From the IMG/VR virus record IMGVR_UViG_3300048908_000262, positions 1 to 55,664 of that record: a stretch of DNA of 55,664 nt; one strand, given 5' to 3'. Below, one piece after another: positions 22,616 to 32,628 of the stretch. The translations under genes were made by a program, and so were the position numbers. The notes under the pieces are model-generated. The model had not been told where the DNA came from and searched no databases. It was given only the letters and a program-made list of their open reading frames with translations. Origin of the DNA: a virus. Positions within the stretch are counted from its first letter, which is position 1, and each line of letters opens with the position of its first letter.

Positions 22616-23909
22616 CGTCTTCTCTCACTACAGGAAGGGTGACACTGGCTTGAGCGTTGGCGTTCTCGACAATCGAAACGGTGTAGATGCCGCCACCGCC
22701 GTAACTCACGGTGTCTCGGGCTTTGGCTTTCTCTTCAATCAGGACGACATAGCTGCTGCCGCTGGCGATGCTGACGCTGTCGGCGGCGTGCGCCTGCTCC
22801 CTGATCGAGCCGGTGGCCATGGATGCATCGACGGTGTCGGTCGCCGCTGCTTTTTCGACCACGGCGTAGTTGAAACTGACGACGAAGGCATCGACGGCGG
22901 CCATGGCGTTGGCGCGCTCCTGAATTAATGCCGTGAGATTGAACTTATCGCAGTCGTGCCGGATGATGTTGGTGGGGCAGGTCACCGGCATCAGCGACCG
23001 CACGATGCATTCGGCTGCCAGCACGCCCGGCCAGATCTGGTAGGGCAGACCCATCGGCAAGTCGGTCATGCAGCCCCAATCGTAGTAGGCCGGGATTTGC
23101 TCCGGCGGCATCTGGGTCTCGCACAGTTCGCCGTTGCCGACGGCGTCGAGCTTGTCGCTGATCGGCTGCACCACGAAGCTGATCGGCTCCGCGCAGTAGC
23201 CTTGGCATTGGTTGAGATCGGGCTCCGGCGGTAGCGGCGGGTTCGGCGATTGCGGCTGCTTGACGACGATCTCGGTATTGAGTGGGGCGATGACCCAATT
23301 CAGCCCGCACAGGTTCTTGATCACCCCCATCTGCAAACGCGACAGCGCCTTCAGCACGCCATGCTTGACCGCATCGAGCAGCTTAGGGTCGATGTCGGCC
23401 GGGCAGAACAGCGGCCCGCAATCGCTGTTGATCTCGTAGGGCGTCAAGGTGCCGAGCAGCAGCGAGCGGCAATGCTGCGCGTAGCAGTCCTCCCACTGTA
23501 ACTGCGTGACCCAGTAGTCGAGCGTGGTCACCGCCGTCGCCGGGTTGCTCTCACGCAACGCGGGCCACAGCGCGTCGTGCACCACCGCCTTGAGCTTGAG
23601 CACGCAGTAGATCGCGTGCAGCACCAGCGACGGGCAGTCAGGGTCATTGATCAGCGGGCACTGCATCGGGTCGGGGTTGGGGTTGTGCTGGAAGTACGAA
23701 ATCGCTTTCGCCTTCCAGAAGTCCCACAAGGGCCCCGACGGCAGCAGATTGAAGAAGGCAACGAAGGTGCAGCACAGGTCGTTGCCGCACAGCGGCGGCG
23801 GGCAGCACGCCGGGTCGTCGATCACTGCGACCGGCTGGCAGCCGTCGGCAGTGAGCGCGTAACCGGGGGGAATGGGAAACGTGTAGCTCGATTGAGACGG
23901 GGTCAGCAC
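22608..23909 (-). CDS. Cys-rich tail protein I/gp48-like baseplate protein
   Basis: This 433-residue protein follows the baseplate J gene, as Mu gp48 follows gp47, and has the family-like FFNLLPSGPLWDFWK near residue 53. It holds about 21 cysteines, several as CC pairs (PACCPPPLCGNDLCC). The C-terminal ~110 residues are an Ala-rich repetitive part (four segments ending in ARDTV- or AADSV-type sequence), probably a fibre-attachment stalk. It starts at GTG 23909, overlapping the J gene's stop. Confidence 0.66.
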   Translation of the reverse strand: MLTPSQSSYTFPIPPGYALTADGCQPVAVIDDPACCPPPLCGNDLCCTFVAFFNLLPSGPLWDFWKAKAISYFQHNPNPDPMQCPLINDPDCPSLVLHAIYCVLKLKAVVHDALWPALRESNPATAVTTLDYWVTQLQWEDCYAQHCRSLLLGTLTPYEINSDCGPLFCPADIDPKLLDAVKHGVLKALSRLQMGVIKNLCGLNWVIAPLNTEIVVKQPQSPNPPLPPEPDLNQCQGYCAEPISFVVQPISDKLDAVGNGELCETQMPPEQIPAYYDWGCMTDLPMGLPYQIWPGVLAAECIVRSLMPVTCPTNIIRHDCDKFNLTALIQERANAMAAVDAFVVSFNYAVVEKAAATDTVDASMATGSIREQAHAADSVSIASGSSYVVLIEEKAKARDTVSYGGGGIYTVSIVENANAQASVTLPVVREDDA

Positions 23910-25108
23910 GGCGGCTTCAAGCTGTCTGGGCCGGTGTAAGTGATGTTACGCAGACACGGCAGCACGTCGCATTCGACTTCCAGATCGCCACAGACATTGA
24001 CGAGGACCGCGCTGCGGTTTTCGCCATCGACCAGGACAAATCGCGCCGAAGCGTTGACGTCAGCCCCGATCACCGACGCGATCAGCAGCTCGATTTGCTT
24101 GACCCGCAGCGGGATGCTGGGGCAGATGCGGCGGAACAACGCAACAATAAGGTCATTGATAACCTGCTTCTGCGTCGATGTCGGGCAGCCCTCGATGTCG
24201 ATCACTACGTCTACAAGTAAAGGAATGGGCGTATGAATCAGCCCGCAGACCCCGATTTCAACCTGCCCCTCGCCGTACCCCTGGTGCTCGCCGAAGAACC
24301 ACGTGTTGATGTCATCCACGACGTTCTGCGGGGGAATGCCGCAGGAAAAACTGTCGTCGAACAATACGTAGAACTCCAGACGGTTGCCGCAGTTAACGCA
24401 GCCGCATTCGGAGCATTGCGCGTTGCATTTGCAGCAGGCACCCTCCCGCACGCACACCCGCGTAGCGCAGGGAAATTCCAGAAGCTTTGCCTTCGCCCAA
24501 GCCTGGGTGGCGTGGGGCTGATAGGTGAGGCGGCTTAGATAGCGTTTGCGGAAAGTCTCGCAGTCTTCCGCGACTGCGCCGTTACAGAACAGCCCGCCGC
24601 AGACGATGACGGTGTCGTCGATATTGGGTGCAGGCGTCGTCAGCGTGCCTTCGGTGACCGTGCCTGCCGAATTGAAATCAGGCCCCGGCAGCAGCGCCTG
24701 CACCCGCACCACAACCGTGCCGGTGGCGGGAATGGTCATGGGAACGGTGCCAACGGAAACGTAGGTGCCCTGGGATGTTGACACTTCGAACTCCGGCGGC
24801 ACCGCCGCGCCAGCGGTGCCCGTCAATCTCACATAGCCTTGCGCCGTCGTCGCCGGTCGCGGAAACACCCCATTCGCCGCTGCCATCTTGTAGAGGTTGT
24901 CGCAGCATGCCGTCGCCGGGTTGTTCTCACGCCACATCTGGTCGGCGATGGCGAAGAATTGTTCGGCAGCGGCGTAGTCGTTGGAGACGACATACCACTC
25001 GTTGCTTTCCGGGATCACCAGCCCGCCGCCGAGCACGGTCGAGGCGAACTGATTCTTGATTTGGTCGAACAGTGCCTGGGGGTCAGGCCGCAGGATGACA
25101 CAGGTCAT
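23903..25108 (-). CDS. Baseplate assembly protein J-like (Mu gp47-like)
   Basis: This 401-residue protein matches the baseplate J wedge family: GYVRLTGTAGAAVPPEFEVS and the PNIDDTV and FRKRYLSR regions are typical. It should form the wedge of the contractile-tail baseplate. About 23 cysteines are present, and nine lie between residues 214 and 240 (ACCKCNAQCSECGC). This cluster is not typical of the family and looks like a metal site. The ATG at 25108 overlaps the upstream stop (ATGA). Confidence 0.78.
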   Translation of the reverse strand: MTCVILRPDPQALFDQIKNQFASTVLGGGLVIPESNEWYVVSNDYAAAEQFFAIADQMWRENNPATACCDNLYKMAAANGVFPRPATTAQGYVRLTGTAGAAVPPEFEVSTSQGTYVSVGTVPMTIPATGTVVVRVQALLPGPDFNSAGTVTEGTLTTPAPNIDDTVIVCGGLFCNGAVAEDCETFRKRYLSRLTYQPHATQAWAKAKLLEFPCATRVCVREGACCKCNAQCSECGCVNCGNRLEFYVLFDDSFSCGIPPQNVVDDINTWFFGEHQGYGEGQVEIGVCGLIHTPIPLLVDVVIDIEGCPTSTQKQVINDLIVALFRRICPSIPLRVKQIELLIASVIGADVNASARFVLVDGENRSAVLVNVCGDLEVECDVLPCLRNITYTGPDSLKPPC

Positions 25109-25656
25109 GTGGGATACTGCCAAACCCAAGCGCCGGAAACGAACGAACCGGCTAAGTTGAGAACATGCTTGTTCTGCGCCACCACGGCCTCGACCATGAT
25201 CGCGACCTGACTGCGACCGATATACTCGGCAGCGACGTTGACGCTGGATGCGAGTTCGAGCGCGACCAACTTGGCCATGTCGGCCTTAACCGCTGCCTCG
25301 ATGGCGCGAACGCTGTCGGCGATGCGAATGTATTTCTTCTCAGCGGCGTTCCAGAGCGTCGAGCCGATATAGAGCCCGTCCTTGCGATAGCTCTCAGACC
25401 AATGGCCATAGATCGCCATCGGCGTCGGACACTGCAGATCGCTGCGCGCCCGGGTGTTGAGGATATTGAGTATCAGCGACACCAGCCATTCGTCGTTGAC
25501 GATGGTGCGGCCTTCGGCCGTGTTCTCGTATTGCAGCCCCGGCAGCGCGCAGGTGGCACCGCACTGATTGTATTCACCGCAAGCGATTCGCTGCGTGGTC
25601 CAGAAGACCCGGCGTCTGCCTTTGGTTTGTTCTAAGCAGGGATCTAATATGGCCAT
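25105..25656 (-). CDS. Baseplate wedge protein, gp46-like
   Basis: This 183-residue protein occupies the Mu gp46 position directly before baseplate J. The pattern ENTAEGRTIVNDEWLVSLIL, then NTRARSD, fits the GP46/GpW-like wedge family (T4 gp25 relatives). Cysteines are concentrated in residues ~26-38. It is separated from the spike gene by three inserted genes, unlike Mu. Confidence 0.62.
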   Translation of the reverse strand: MAILDPCLEQTKGRRRVFWTTQRIACGEYNQCGATCALPGLQYENTAEGRTIVNDEWLVSLILNILNTRARSDLQCPTPMAIYGHWSESYRKDGLYIGSTLWNAAEKKYIRIADSVRAIEAAVKADMAKLVALELASSVNVAAEYIGRSQVAIMVEAVVAQNKHVLNLAGSFVSGAWVWQYPT

Positions 25657-25722
25657 TCACTGAAAGGGGGGTTGCGGGGCGCTCTCCCAAGCGTGGCACG
25701 CAACCCAATCAGACCGAAGGAA

Positions 25723-25752
25723 CCTGCATCAGCCGGGGAGGACAGATGCAGG
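25723..25752 (-). terminator. Hairpin in the gap between the Pro-rich gene and gp46-like gene
   Basis: CCTGCATC (25723-25730) and GATGCAGG (25745-25752) form a perfect stem with a 14-base purine-rich loop. A second pair, GGTTGCG/CGCAACC, lies between ~25671 and 25704. The 123-base gap has no gene. It may attenuate transcription between fibre and wedge genes. Confidence 0.4.
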
Positions 25753-25779
25753 CCCCACACGGAGGAGGAACGCCGTTTA

Positions 25780-26358
25780 TTATTTCTTCGGCTCGGGCAT
25801 CGGAACTGGCTTATGTTCCGGCCGCTCAGTCTTGTAAGTAAACCACTTAGCGCCGCCCGCAGTGATCACCAGTGCGAGAGCTTCGCCCTCCGGCACCGGC
25901 GGCGGGGGCGGCACGTCGAATCCAGGCGGGAAGTAAATCGGCGGCGACACGACGCCACCACCGCCACCGCCGCCCCAGCCACCACCGGGCAGCGAATTGT
26001 CAGGATACGACGGAGCCCCGCCCCAGATACCGGGCGGTTGACCGCCGGGCGCAATCGGGTGAGCCGGGTGACCCGGCAGCGGCGCGCCGCCCCAAATCCC
26101 CGGAGGTTGTCCAGGCCCAGGCCAGACGCCGGTCGGCGGCAACGGCGCGCCGCCCCAAATCCCCGGAGGTTGCCCAGGCCCAGGCCAGACGCCGGTCGGC
26201 GGCAACGGCGCACCGCCCCAGATACCGGGCGGTTGACCGCCGGGCGCAATCGGGTGAGCCGGGTGACCCGGCGACGGCCAGATACCCGGTGGCGATCCCG
26301 GCAACGAATTGTCAGGAGCGCCGCCACTGATAGGGATAATCAAAGCAAGCATCGGCAT
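25780..26358 (-). CDS. Pro/Gly-rich repeat protein
   Basis: This 192-residue, low-complexity protein has repeats of PPGIWGGAP and PPTGVWPGPGQ, flanked by copies of PGHPAHPIAPGGQ, then a Gly run and a Pro run, and ends in a small folded part (residues ~155-190). AAGGAGG lies seven bases before the ATG at 26358. Similar Pro- and Gly-rich proteins occur in phages near baseplate and fibre genes, but no function is established. The DNA shows matching 60-bp direct repeats. Confidence 0.62.
   Translation of the reverse strand: MPMLALIIPISGGAPDNSLPGSPPGIWPSPGHPAHPIAPGGQPPGIWGGAPLPPTGVWPGPGQPPGIWGGAPLPPTGVWPGPGQPPGIWGGAPLPGHPAHPIAPGGQPPGIWGGAPSYPDNSLPGGGWGGGGGGGVVSPPIYFPPGFDVPPPPPVPEGEALALVITAGGAKWFTYKTERPEHKPVPMPEPKK
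26021..26280. repeat. Nested direct repeats inside the Pro/Gly-rich gene
   Basis: A ~60-bp unit (starting around 26089 and again around 26149) is nearly identical in two copies. It is flanked by two ~55-bp outer copies (about 26021-26078 and 26216-26273) of another unit. Both pairs are direct repeats in the codon frame of the repeat protein, so unequal recombination could change its length. Confidence 0.7.
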
Positions 26359-26384
26359 GCATATTCCTCCTTGTGATAAAAACG

Positions 26385-26795
26385 TCACGATCCCGTGACG
26401 GGGGCAGGGTATATCACTTCTACTTCATCGTCGGTCTCGACTTGCAACGCGGCCATCAGCCCGGGGGATAAGTCGGCAACCCGCCCGGTATCTTTGTGCG
26501 GCCCCCAATCGGCAGGCGTGGCGAGGAACTCGCGCCCGGTCTCGCGCGAGCGCACCAGTGCCATGTGATCGAGCAGCGTGTCTTTCGGGAACTCGTCGTA
26601 GTCCCAGCGGCAGGCGATGTAGTACACCGCCGGGTTCAAGCGCCGAGCTAATCCACTGCTGCCGTAGGGCTGCTCCAGCAGAAACAAATACGGCGCGGTG
26701 TCATAATCGTAGATGAAGGCCAGACCTTCGTCTTCGCTGACGCCTTCGTCATCGGGGCCGCCAAAGCTCGAACACTTGCCTCTAAGATGCATCAT
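26385..26795 (-). CDS. Double-psi beta-barrel (RlpA-like) phage protein
   Basis: This 136-residue protein looks like the phage double-psi beta-barrel family: [20 protein letters not shown] near the start, then [18 protein letters not shown], and [19 protein letters not shown] with the conserved Asp and His of the barrel. These proteins are often found beside fibre or lysis genes and may act on or bind peptidoglycan. It overlaps the fibre gene by 4 bases. A catalytic role is unproven. Confidence 0.6.
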   Translation of the reverse strand: MMHLRGKCSSFGGPDDEGVSEDEGLAFIYDYDTAPYLFLLEQPYGSSGLARRLNPAVYYIACRWDYDEFPKDTLLDHMALVRSRETGREFLATPADWGPHKDTGRVADLSPGLMAALQVETDDEVEVIYPAPVTGS

Positions 26796-29311
26796 CGTGC
26801 TGCCTCCAACGCTTCGACGCGCGCACTCAATTCCTTGACGGCATTGATCAGCGCGTAAATCAATGGCGTGCTGTCGATGCTGCGCAGATCGTCAACCGGC
26901 TCGCCGTCGATAAAACCATCGCGCTTTTCCACCAGCTCAGACATGGCGTGTTCAGCTTCTTGCGCCACCAGCCCGATGAACACTTTGTTGCTCTCGGCAA
27001 CCTGCTTATGCGGAGAATCTTGATCAGCAAAAATATGATCGTTGCCTTTGTATTTGAACAACCGTGGTTTGAGTTTCAGAATTTCATCAAGTCCGCTGAC
27101 GTAGTCGCCTAGCACGGTCTTGATGCGAATATCGCTGGAATCAGCCCAGGTGCCGCCGCCGGGCTTGTAGCCCTGACCGCCGACCAGGATGTTAACACCC
27201 AGGTTCATGCTGCCGGAAAGAGCAGCATCGCCATTACCTTTGACATAGAACATCGCCACGGTCTGCGCCGCATTGCTGACCTGAAATGCGGTATCGCTGC
27301 TGCTGGTGCCGCCGATGACGAGCAAACCATAGCCCGGCGCTTGGAAAATGCTGCCCCAATCCCCCGCGTTGTTGCCGCGATGCCAGACTTTGCCGGTGAT
27401 GTCGGCACCGCCGCCACCGATAGTAATGGCGTTCGCCGTATAAAGCCCACCCGTGGTTTTCAGGTCGCTAGTGAAGTAAAACTGACCGTTCACATTAATT
27501 TGGGACTGATTTGTTCCTGCCCAGGTCCAGGTCCATCCCTGACTTGATCCGTTGTAGATCGAAAGAATGTTCCCGGCAGTGCCGGTTGATGGCGTGCTGA
27601 TTTCGATGCCACCGCGAGCGCTACTGTCGTAGCGAATATTGAACACTGAGGCACTGCCCTGACCGAAGCCACCGATATTCAGCTTGCTGGCCATATCTGG
27701 CATGTAGACACGACCGGCACCGTCTATCTGCAAGAAGTTCAGGGATTGCGCTTGATTGCGAACCAGCAACGGCATGTCAGAGGTGTTGGTGCCTGCATCG
27801 AGAAGCAGGCCAAACGACTGACCGGTACCGGTCGTACCTCTTACGTTAACCGTCCAGGCAGCGTTTGAACCGCCTTGGAAACTAACCTGACCAGTACTAC
27901 GGTTGATCGTAATCGGCGTCGAAAGAAACGCCCCCGCATCGCTCATCCGATTGATGTCAAAATTCGAACCGACGTTGCTGCCGCTCTCGGCAGCACTATT
28001 GGCGCAGTTAATTTGCCACCGATTAGCGCCAGCGGTTTGCCCAAGAATGTTAGCTTCTTGGCCGGACGCGCCTTTGTTCAGGACTAACGTCGGGTTTGTT
28101 GTTGCTATGATGGCATTAGCGCCAAATGTAGAAACACCGGTGGCGCGGGTGATCTTGAATGGCGTGCCAAGGACCGCGCCGTTGTCCTGCATGCTCCAGA
28201 TCGAGAAATCAGAACCGACATTGCTTCCTGGCTCGGTGGTGTTATCGCCAAGGTTTAGTTGCCAGCGTGGATTGGCCCCGGTAAAGCCGCAGATGGCGTT
28301 GGCGTAGGTCGTTCCTGCAGACGGCTTAACAATCGATATGGCTACATTGCTTGACGGCTGGTTGACCTTAAGCGGAGCACCAGACGCATAACTAAGCTGC
28401 AACTGGCCGGTCATGGTGTCGCCGGTCTTGGCGACATAGGCACCGCCACCACCGGCGACGGCTGCTGTGACGAATGCCGTGGTCGCAAGCTGCGTGGTGT
28501 TGGTCCCTGCGGTCGCAGTCGGTGCCGTCGGCACCCCGGTCAGCGCCGGGGATGCGAGGAGAGCATAGGCCGACAGATCGATGGACAGGTTACCGCTCGA
28601 CAACGCCAGCGGTGGCGATGTCGTCACCACCCCGGCCGGGCCCTGTGGACCAGGAGGGCCCTGCGTTCCCTGCGGGCCTTGCGGTCCTTGGGCTCCAGGA
28701 GGGCCCTGGATTGAGCCGCCGCTGACCCAAGCTGTCCCATCCCAGATCCACAGCGAATCGTCTGCCTGGACAAGGTAGGCATCGCCTTGGGTATTGCCGC
28801 TGACGGGAAGATCGCCCGACGTCGGCACCGAGCCCTTCATGGTGATGCCGGTGCCGGTCGCTCCCGTCGGTCCCTGAACGCCCTGCGGCCCCTGCGGGCC
28901 CTGCGCGCCGGTGTCGCCTTTGGGGCCCTGCGCGCCGGTGGCACCGGCCGGTCCCTGCGATCCCGTTGCGCCAGTCGGACCCGGAGGGCCAGCGGGCCCG
29001 GTCGTGCCAGCGGGGCCTTGCGGGCCGATGGGGCCGCGCGCGCCATCGGAGCCGGTCGGCCCCTGCGGTCCCTGCGGCCCGGCCGGTCCCTGCGGCCCGG
29101 CCGGTCCCGGCGGCCCCTGCTCGCCACCGCCCGAGCCGCCACCGCCGATCTGGATGATCTGGGCCGCAACGCCGTCGCCACGGTCGCCGCGCCCGTACCA
29201 CATCGTGTTATCGACTTCGTTGAAGCAGATCTCGGCATTGAACAGCACCGGCGGCGGCCCCGGCGGGCCGCTCAGCCGACGCTTGATGCTGAGTACGTTA
29301 GGGTCGCTCAT
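26792..29311 (-). CDS. Collagen-like tail fibre with C-terminal S74 chaperone
   Basis: This 839-residue protein has a short N-terminal domain, collagen-like Gly-X-Y repeats (residues ~65-150 and again ~200-225), beta modules with GDTMTGQL motifs, and a C-terminal intramolecular chaperone of the S74 family. In that chaperone DSSDIRIKT holds the Ser-Lys pair for self-cleavage, followed by helical [14 protein letters not shown]. The trimeric fibre probably contacts the host. It sits between the gp45-like spike gene and the gp46-like gene, an unusual place for a fibre. Confidence 0.82.
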   Translation of the reverse strand: MSDPNVLSIKRRLSGPPGPPPVLFNAEICFNEVDNTMWYGRGDRGDGVAAQIIQIGGGGSGGGEQGPPGPAGPQGPAGPQGPQGPTGSDGARGPIGPQGPAGTTGPAGPPGPTGATGSQGPAGATGAQGPKGDTGAQGPQGPQGVQGPTGATGTGITMKGSVPTSGDLPVSGNTQGDAYLVQADDSLWIWDGTAWVSGGSIQGPPGAQGPQGPQGTQGPPGPQGPAGVVTTSPPLALSSGNLSIDLSAYALLASPALTGVPTAPTATAGTNTTQLATTAFVTAAVAGGGGAYVAKTGDTMTGQLQLSYASGAPLKVNQPSSNVAISIVKPSAGTTYANAICGFTGANPRWQLNLGDNTTEPGSNVGSDFSIWSMQDNGAVLGTPFKITRATGVSTFGANAIIATTNPTLVLNKGASGQEANILGQTAGANRWQINCANSAAESGSNVGSNFDINRMSDAGAFLSTPITINRSTGQVSFQGGSNAAWTVNVRGTTGTGQSFGLLLDAGTNTSDMPLLVRNQAQSLNFLQIDGAGRVYMPDMASKLNIGGFGQGSASVFNIRYDSSARGGIEISTPSTGTAGNILSIYNGSSQGWTWTWAGTNQSQINVNGQFYFTSDLKTTGGLYTANAITIGGGGADITGKVWHRGNNAGDWGSIFQAPGYGLLVIGGTSSSDTAFQVSNAAQTVAMFYVKGNGDAALSGSMNLGVNILVGGQGYKPGGGTWADSSDIRIKTVLGDYVSGLDEILKLKPRLFKYKGNDHIFADQDSPHKQVAESNKVFIGLVAQEAEHAMSELVEKRDGFIDGEPVDDLRSIDSTPLIYALINAVKELSARVEALEAAR

Positions 29312-29313
29312 TT

Positions 29314-30012
29314 TCAGAAGTACCCGAAGTCCAAATGATAGCCTTCCATCGAGCCCATGCTTGCCAGCGCAGTGGGTGCGGGCACCGGCTCGTTGCTGAC
29401 GACGAGGCTGTTATTGACGACCAGCAGCAAATGCTGACCGCCCTGACCTTGCTGCTTGACCGGCTCCTCTTTGCTGCCTTCGAAGTTCGGCGGCTTCTCG
29501 GTGCCGTTGACGATCTTCGGCGTCTTGACCTGCTTGTTGACGATCAGCTCGCCGACGCCCGGCTGCTTGCCGACAATGACCTTGTCAGTGCGAAAATAGC
29601 CTTCGCTGTTCTTGATCTCGAACTCGCCATTCTCGCCGACACCGAATTTCGCCTTGGTCAGGTGCGCCATGTTGTCGGAGAAATCGAGCGCGAACGAGCC
29701 GTCGGTCGGGTGTTGGATGCCGCCATGGCCTTCCGACCAGCGGCGCTGCTTGTCGCGCGGCGGCGTCAGCAGCGCATGCTTGAGCGTGGTGTCGCTCGAC
29801 GAACCGACCAGAAACACTTCAGTGTTGAAATCTTTCTTGAGTTTAAACCCGGTACCGGCGACGTTCATCACCGGCGCTTCCTCGTCTTTGGTGTCGGTGC
29901 CGCTGACTTTGGCGATAGCGCCCTGGCCGTTGTACTCGATGTCGCCATAGATGTGCCGCTCCCAGCCGTCCTGGACATCGCGCGAGCGTTCGCGAAAACC
30001 TGCAGATGGCAT
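29314..30012 (-). CDS. Baseplate spike protein, gp45-like
   Basis: This 232-residue protein fits the Mu gp45/baseplate V family: the phage spike with an OB-like N-terminal part ([19 protein letters not shown]), then a beta-helical needle. The middle part [20 protein letters not shown] and the C-terminal beta strands are consistent with it. The ATG at 30012 follows GGGAGG and overlaps the upstream stop (TGATG). It pierces the host envelope together with the gp44-like hub. Confidence 0.66.
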   Translation of the reverse strand: MPSAGFRERSRDVQDGWERHIYGDIEYNGQGAIAKVSGTDTKDEEAPVMNVAGTGFKLKKDFNTEVFLVGSSSDTTLKHALLTPPRDKQRRWSEGHGGIQHPTDGSFALDFSDNMAHLTKAKFGVGENGEFEIKNSEGYFRTDKVIVGKQPGVGELIVNKQVKTPKIVNGTEKPPNFEGSKEEPVKQQGQGGQHLLLVVNNSLVVSNEPVPAPTALASMGSMEGYHLDFGYF

Positions 30013-31415
30013 CAGCCTGCCTCCCCAAACCAATCGGGCAACGTCAACGGTGGCGTACGCTCCGGTGTCAATTCTTCAGGTTGCTGCTTCGCAGCCGCTT
30101 CGACCAAAGTCTCCACCGGCAATTCCGACAGCATCGGCGCAGTCCAGGGAGCGGGGTATGAGCCTGCCGCCATCGCAAACCCTGCCTGACCGGCGCGGGC
30201 CATACCAAGCGTCTGTGAGATACTGCTCAAGCCGAAGCCACCGGCAGCGCCGCCAGCACCGCCGGATGGCGGGGGTGAGAGCGTAAGCTTGGTTTTGACC
30301 GTCTTCTCGTGATCGACGTAGTAGACCAACTCGGTCACCTCGAACACGTCGAAGATGCCCTCGACCGGGATTTCGCAATAGTGCGTATCGCCAATGTCCC
30401 ATGGTTGCCCCGATGGCGTTTGGACATGAAACACTTCGATAGTCAGCTTCTTGCAGGTCGAGCTGCGCTTGTTCATCTCGAACCGCGCCCGCCGCTCCAG
30501 CGTCTTCTCGTCGCCGTCGCCATAGTGCTGCACCGTTTCCGGGGCGAAGCTTTTGACCCAGCCGTCCTGCACTTCCTTGAATGTCTTGAGCACCGCGTCC
30601 TTGCCCCATTTATCCTTGGGAGTGCGCTGGCCTTTGACCTTCACTTTGCTGCGGCCCTGGTCTTCCGACTGCTCAGCTTCGAAAGTGAGAATATTCTGCC
30701 CGAGAATAAGCGGGTCGCCGCTGCCCGATTGGCTGCCAACGCCGTCGGTGACTTTGAGCTTGCCGTCCCTGGTCTCGTACATGAAGTAGGCGTTCTCCAT
30801 GCCGATGCGGTGTAGCTCGTCGATCACCCGCGCGCCGTCGCGGAAACGCACTTTATCGAGCTTGATCACCTCGCCCAAGAATTGAACCGGCACCTTCCAG
30901 GGCTCGACCAGCTTCTCGACCACTTCCTTGGTCGTCGGCTGCATCATGTTGGTGGTGGGATGCTGATGCGATGAATCGATCAGGCGTTTGCACTTACCGC
31001 GCGCTTGCACCTTGATCAGGTATTGGTTGGGGCCGAGATTGAGACCGGGATGGCTGGCTGCGCCCTGGCCGCTCGCGCCTTTGTGGTGGCCGCCGCCGTG
31101 ATGCAGCGTCCCGTGGCTCGATTGCACGTGCGCGCTGCCGCTGCCTTTGTGATGCCGATTGCCGTGCTTATCGCTACTGTTATGACCGTTGCCGCTGCGC
31201 CGGTCCACGGTGCCGGTGAATGCGAGCTGCCCGGCGACGTAGACCTCGATGGGGCTCGACGCCAGAATCTCGCGCAAAATCGGCATCGACGGCATCGAGC
31301 CGCCGAACAAGGTGAGATCGAGTTCGCCGGTCAAGTTTTCTTTCTTGCGGGTCAGCGTCATCTCAGTCCACTGCGTGACTTCGCTGCCGCCGATAGTGAT
31401 AACCACAGGCTTCAT
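30012..31415 (-). CDS. Baseplate hub protein gp44/gpD-like with His-rich insert
   Basis: This 467-residue protein corresponds to Mu gp44 (late control D family): the N-terminal VITIGGSEVTQWTEMTLTRK and the central part, where RDGARVIDELHRIG and EQSEDQGRSKVKVKGQR are typical of the hub. Between residues ~78 and 122 it carries a Gly-, Ser- and His-rich insert with 11 histidines, absent from classic members. The insert may bind metal or act as a flexible loop. The last ~80 residues are Gly- and Ala-rich. Confidence 0.72.
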   Translation of the reverse strand: MKPVVITIGGSEVTQWTEMTLTRKKENLTGELDLTLFGGSMPSMPILREILASSPIEVYVAGQLAFTGTVDRRSGNGHNSSDKHGNRHHKGSGSAHVQSSHGTLHHGGGHHKGASGQGAASHPGLNLGPNQYLIKVQARGKCKRLIDSSHQHPTTNMMQPTTKEVVEKLVEPWKVPVQFLGEVIKLDKVRFRDGARVIDELHRIGMENAYFMYETRDGKLKVTDGVGSQSGSGDPLILGQNILTFEAEQSEDQGRSKVKVKGQRTPKDKWGKDAVLKTFKEVQDGWVKSFAPETVQHYGDGDEKTLERRARFEMNKRSSTCKKLTIEVFHVQTPSGQPWDIGDTHYCEIPVEGIFDVFEVTELVYYVDHEKTVKTKLTLSPPPSGGAGGAAGGFGLSSISQTLGMARAGQAGFAMAAGSYPAPWTAPMLSELPVETLVEAAAKQQPEELTPERTPPLTLPDWFGEAG

Positions 31416-32608
31416 GCCGGTGCAATTCCGGTAACCAGCGGGCCGAAGCGACCGTTGGCGTCGATCACGTTGCGCGGTTCTAATTCACGATGTCTTTTGG
31501 CGTCTTTGTAAATGACATAGGCGGCGACCAGCGGATGCACGCCGCCACCGAAATTGACAGTGATCACCGGCGGCAGCCGATAGGCAAGCTGGTTCATCGT
31601 GGTGCGAAACTGGGTGACGTACTTTTCCAATTCGAGGTACAGCACGTTGTCGCATTCGTCGTAAGCTTTTTGCGCTTCGTCGTCGAACACCGCAGCGACC
31701 TGATCCATGGTGTTGAGCGCGTCATCGACCGTGGCGTACCGCATCGCCATTGCCGCTTCGGCCATGCCGACGGCAGCGAGGAGGCGATGTCGCTGCAACA
31801 CCGCCTCCTCGCTCTCTTGCGCAGCCCCCGCTGGTAGCGTCGACGTAAACGCCGCGATGTTGGCCAATTTGCGCATCGTGGTATAGCGCGTCGGTGCGTC
31901 TTGGATATTCACCGCCACGGCGTTGAACCCGTAGGCCAGCGCGGCATCGACCTTCTGCGGCATCGCCGCGAGCCCGGCATCGGTGGCGACTTCCTGCATC
32001 TTTGCCACGTTGCGCCAATCCTGCGCCGGAGCGTCGGCAGGCAGCGCCAACGCAACTGTCGTCGCCACGGTACTGATCAACATTTGTGTGGTGGCGATCA
32101 CGTCCTGCTGCCACGGCTGCGACACAAAGAACGTGCGGTAGCCCGCAAAGAACGATGCCTGCGATGCCCCGGCGAGCCCGGTGGAAATGATGCCGAACAG
32201 CGCATTGCCCAGGCTGCCGAGCCCGCCCGCGACATTGGCTTCGACGAAGTCGAGCGAGACACGAGTCTCGCCGGGCTCCTCCGGCGTGTCTTTGACGGTG
32301 ACGCTGCGACAGGCCACCATAACGGTGCCCGCCGTGGGATGCACCAGCATCCCCGGTCCCGGCGATTGACAAGCCTGAAACAGAGCTTGAGACGCGGCGA
32401 CATGATCGTCATCGCGGAAAACAGCGTTGAGTTTGTACAGCCTGATCTTGCGGCCGAGATCGCAATATGCGGTGTCCTCGCCGAACGGAAATTCACCTTC
32501 GGCACCACGGCGGCCGCCTTCGGCATCGGCATCGATGCAGTCGAACAACACACCTTTGAACGACGCCGGGACGTAACCGCGACCGATGGCACAGTTGGAT
32601 CTAGACAT
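31412..32608 (-). CDS. DNA circularisation N-terminal domain protein, gp43-like
   Basis: This 398-residue protein matches Mu gp43/gpN, whose N-terminal domain is labelled DNA circularisation protein and which is part of the tail tip. ASFKGVLFDCIDADAEGGRR, then GRKIRLYKLNAVF and an SPGPGMLVHPTAG stretch are diagnostic. The remainder is helical. It follows the tape-measure gene as in Mu but is separated from it by 140 bases with two hairpins. Confidence 0.78.
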   Translation of the reverse strand: MSRSNCAIGRGYVPASFKGVLFDCIDADAEGGRRGAEGEFPFGEDTAYCDLGRKIRLYKLNAVFRDDDHVAASQALFQACQSPGPGMLVHPTAGTVMVACRSVTVKDTPEEPGETRVSLDFVEANVAGGLGSLGNALFGIISTGLAGASQASFFAGYRTFFVSQPWQQDVIATTQMLISTVATTVALALPADAPAQDWRNVAKMQEVATDAGLAAMPQKVDAALAYGFNAVAVNIQDAPTRYTTMRKLANIAAFTSTLPAGAAQESEEAVLQRHRLLAAVGMAEAAMAMRYATVDDALNTMDQVAAVFDDEAQKAYDECDNVLYLELEKYVTQFRTTMNQLAYRLPPVITVNFGGGVHPLVAAYVIYKDAKRHRELEPRNVIDANGRFGPLVTGIAPA

Positions 32609-32628
32609 TTTTGTTTAGTTCGCTTTTT

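Noticed and set aside
21329-22642. Rightward 437-codon frame opposite the large tail fibre
   Set aside because: Antisense to a convincing fibre with GDTMTGDL motifs; no ribosome site and atypical residues.
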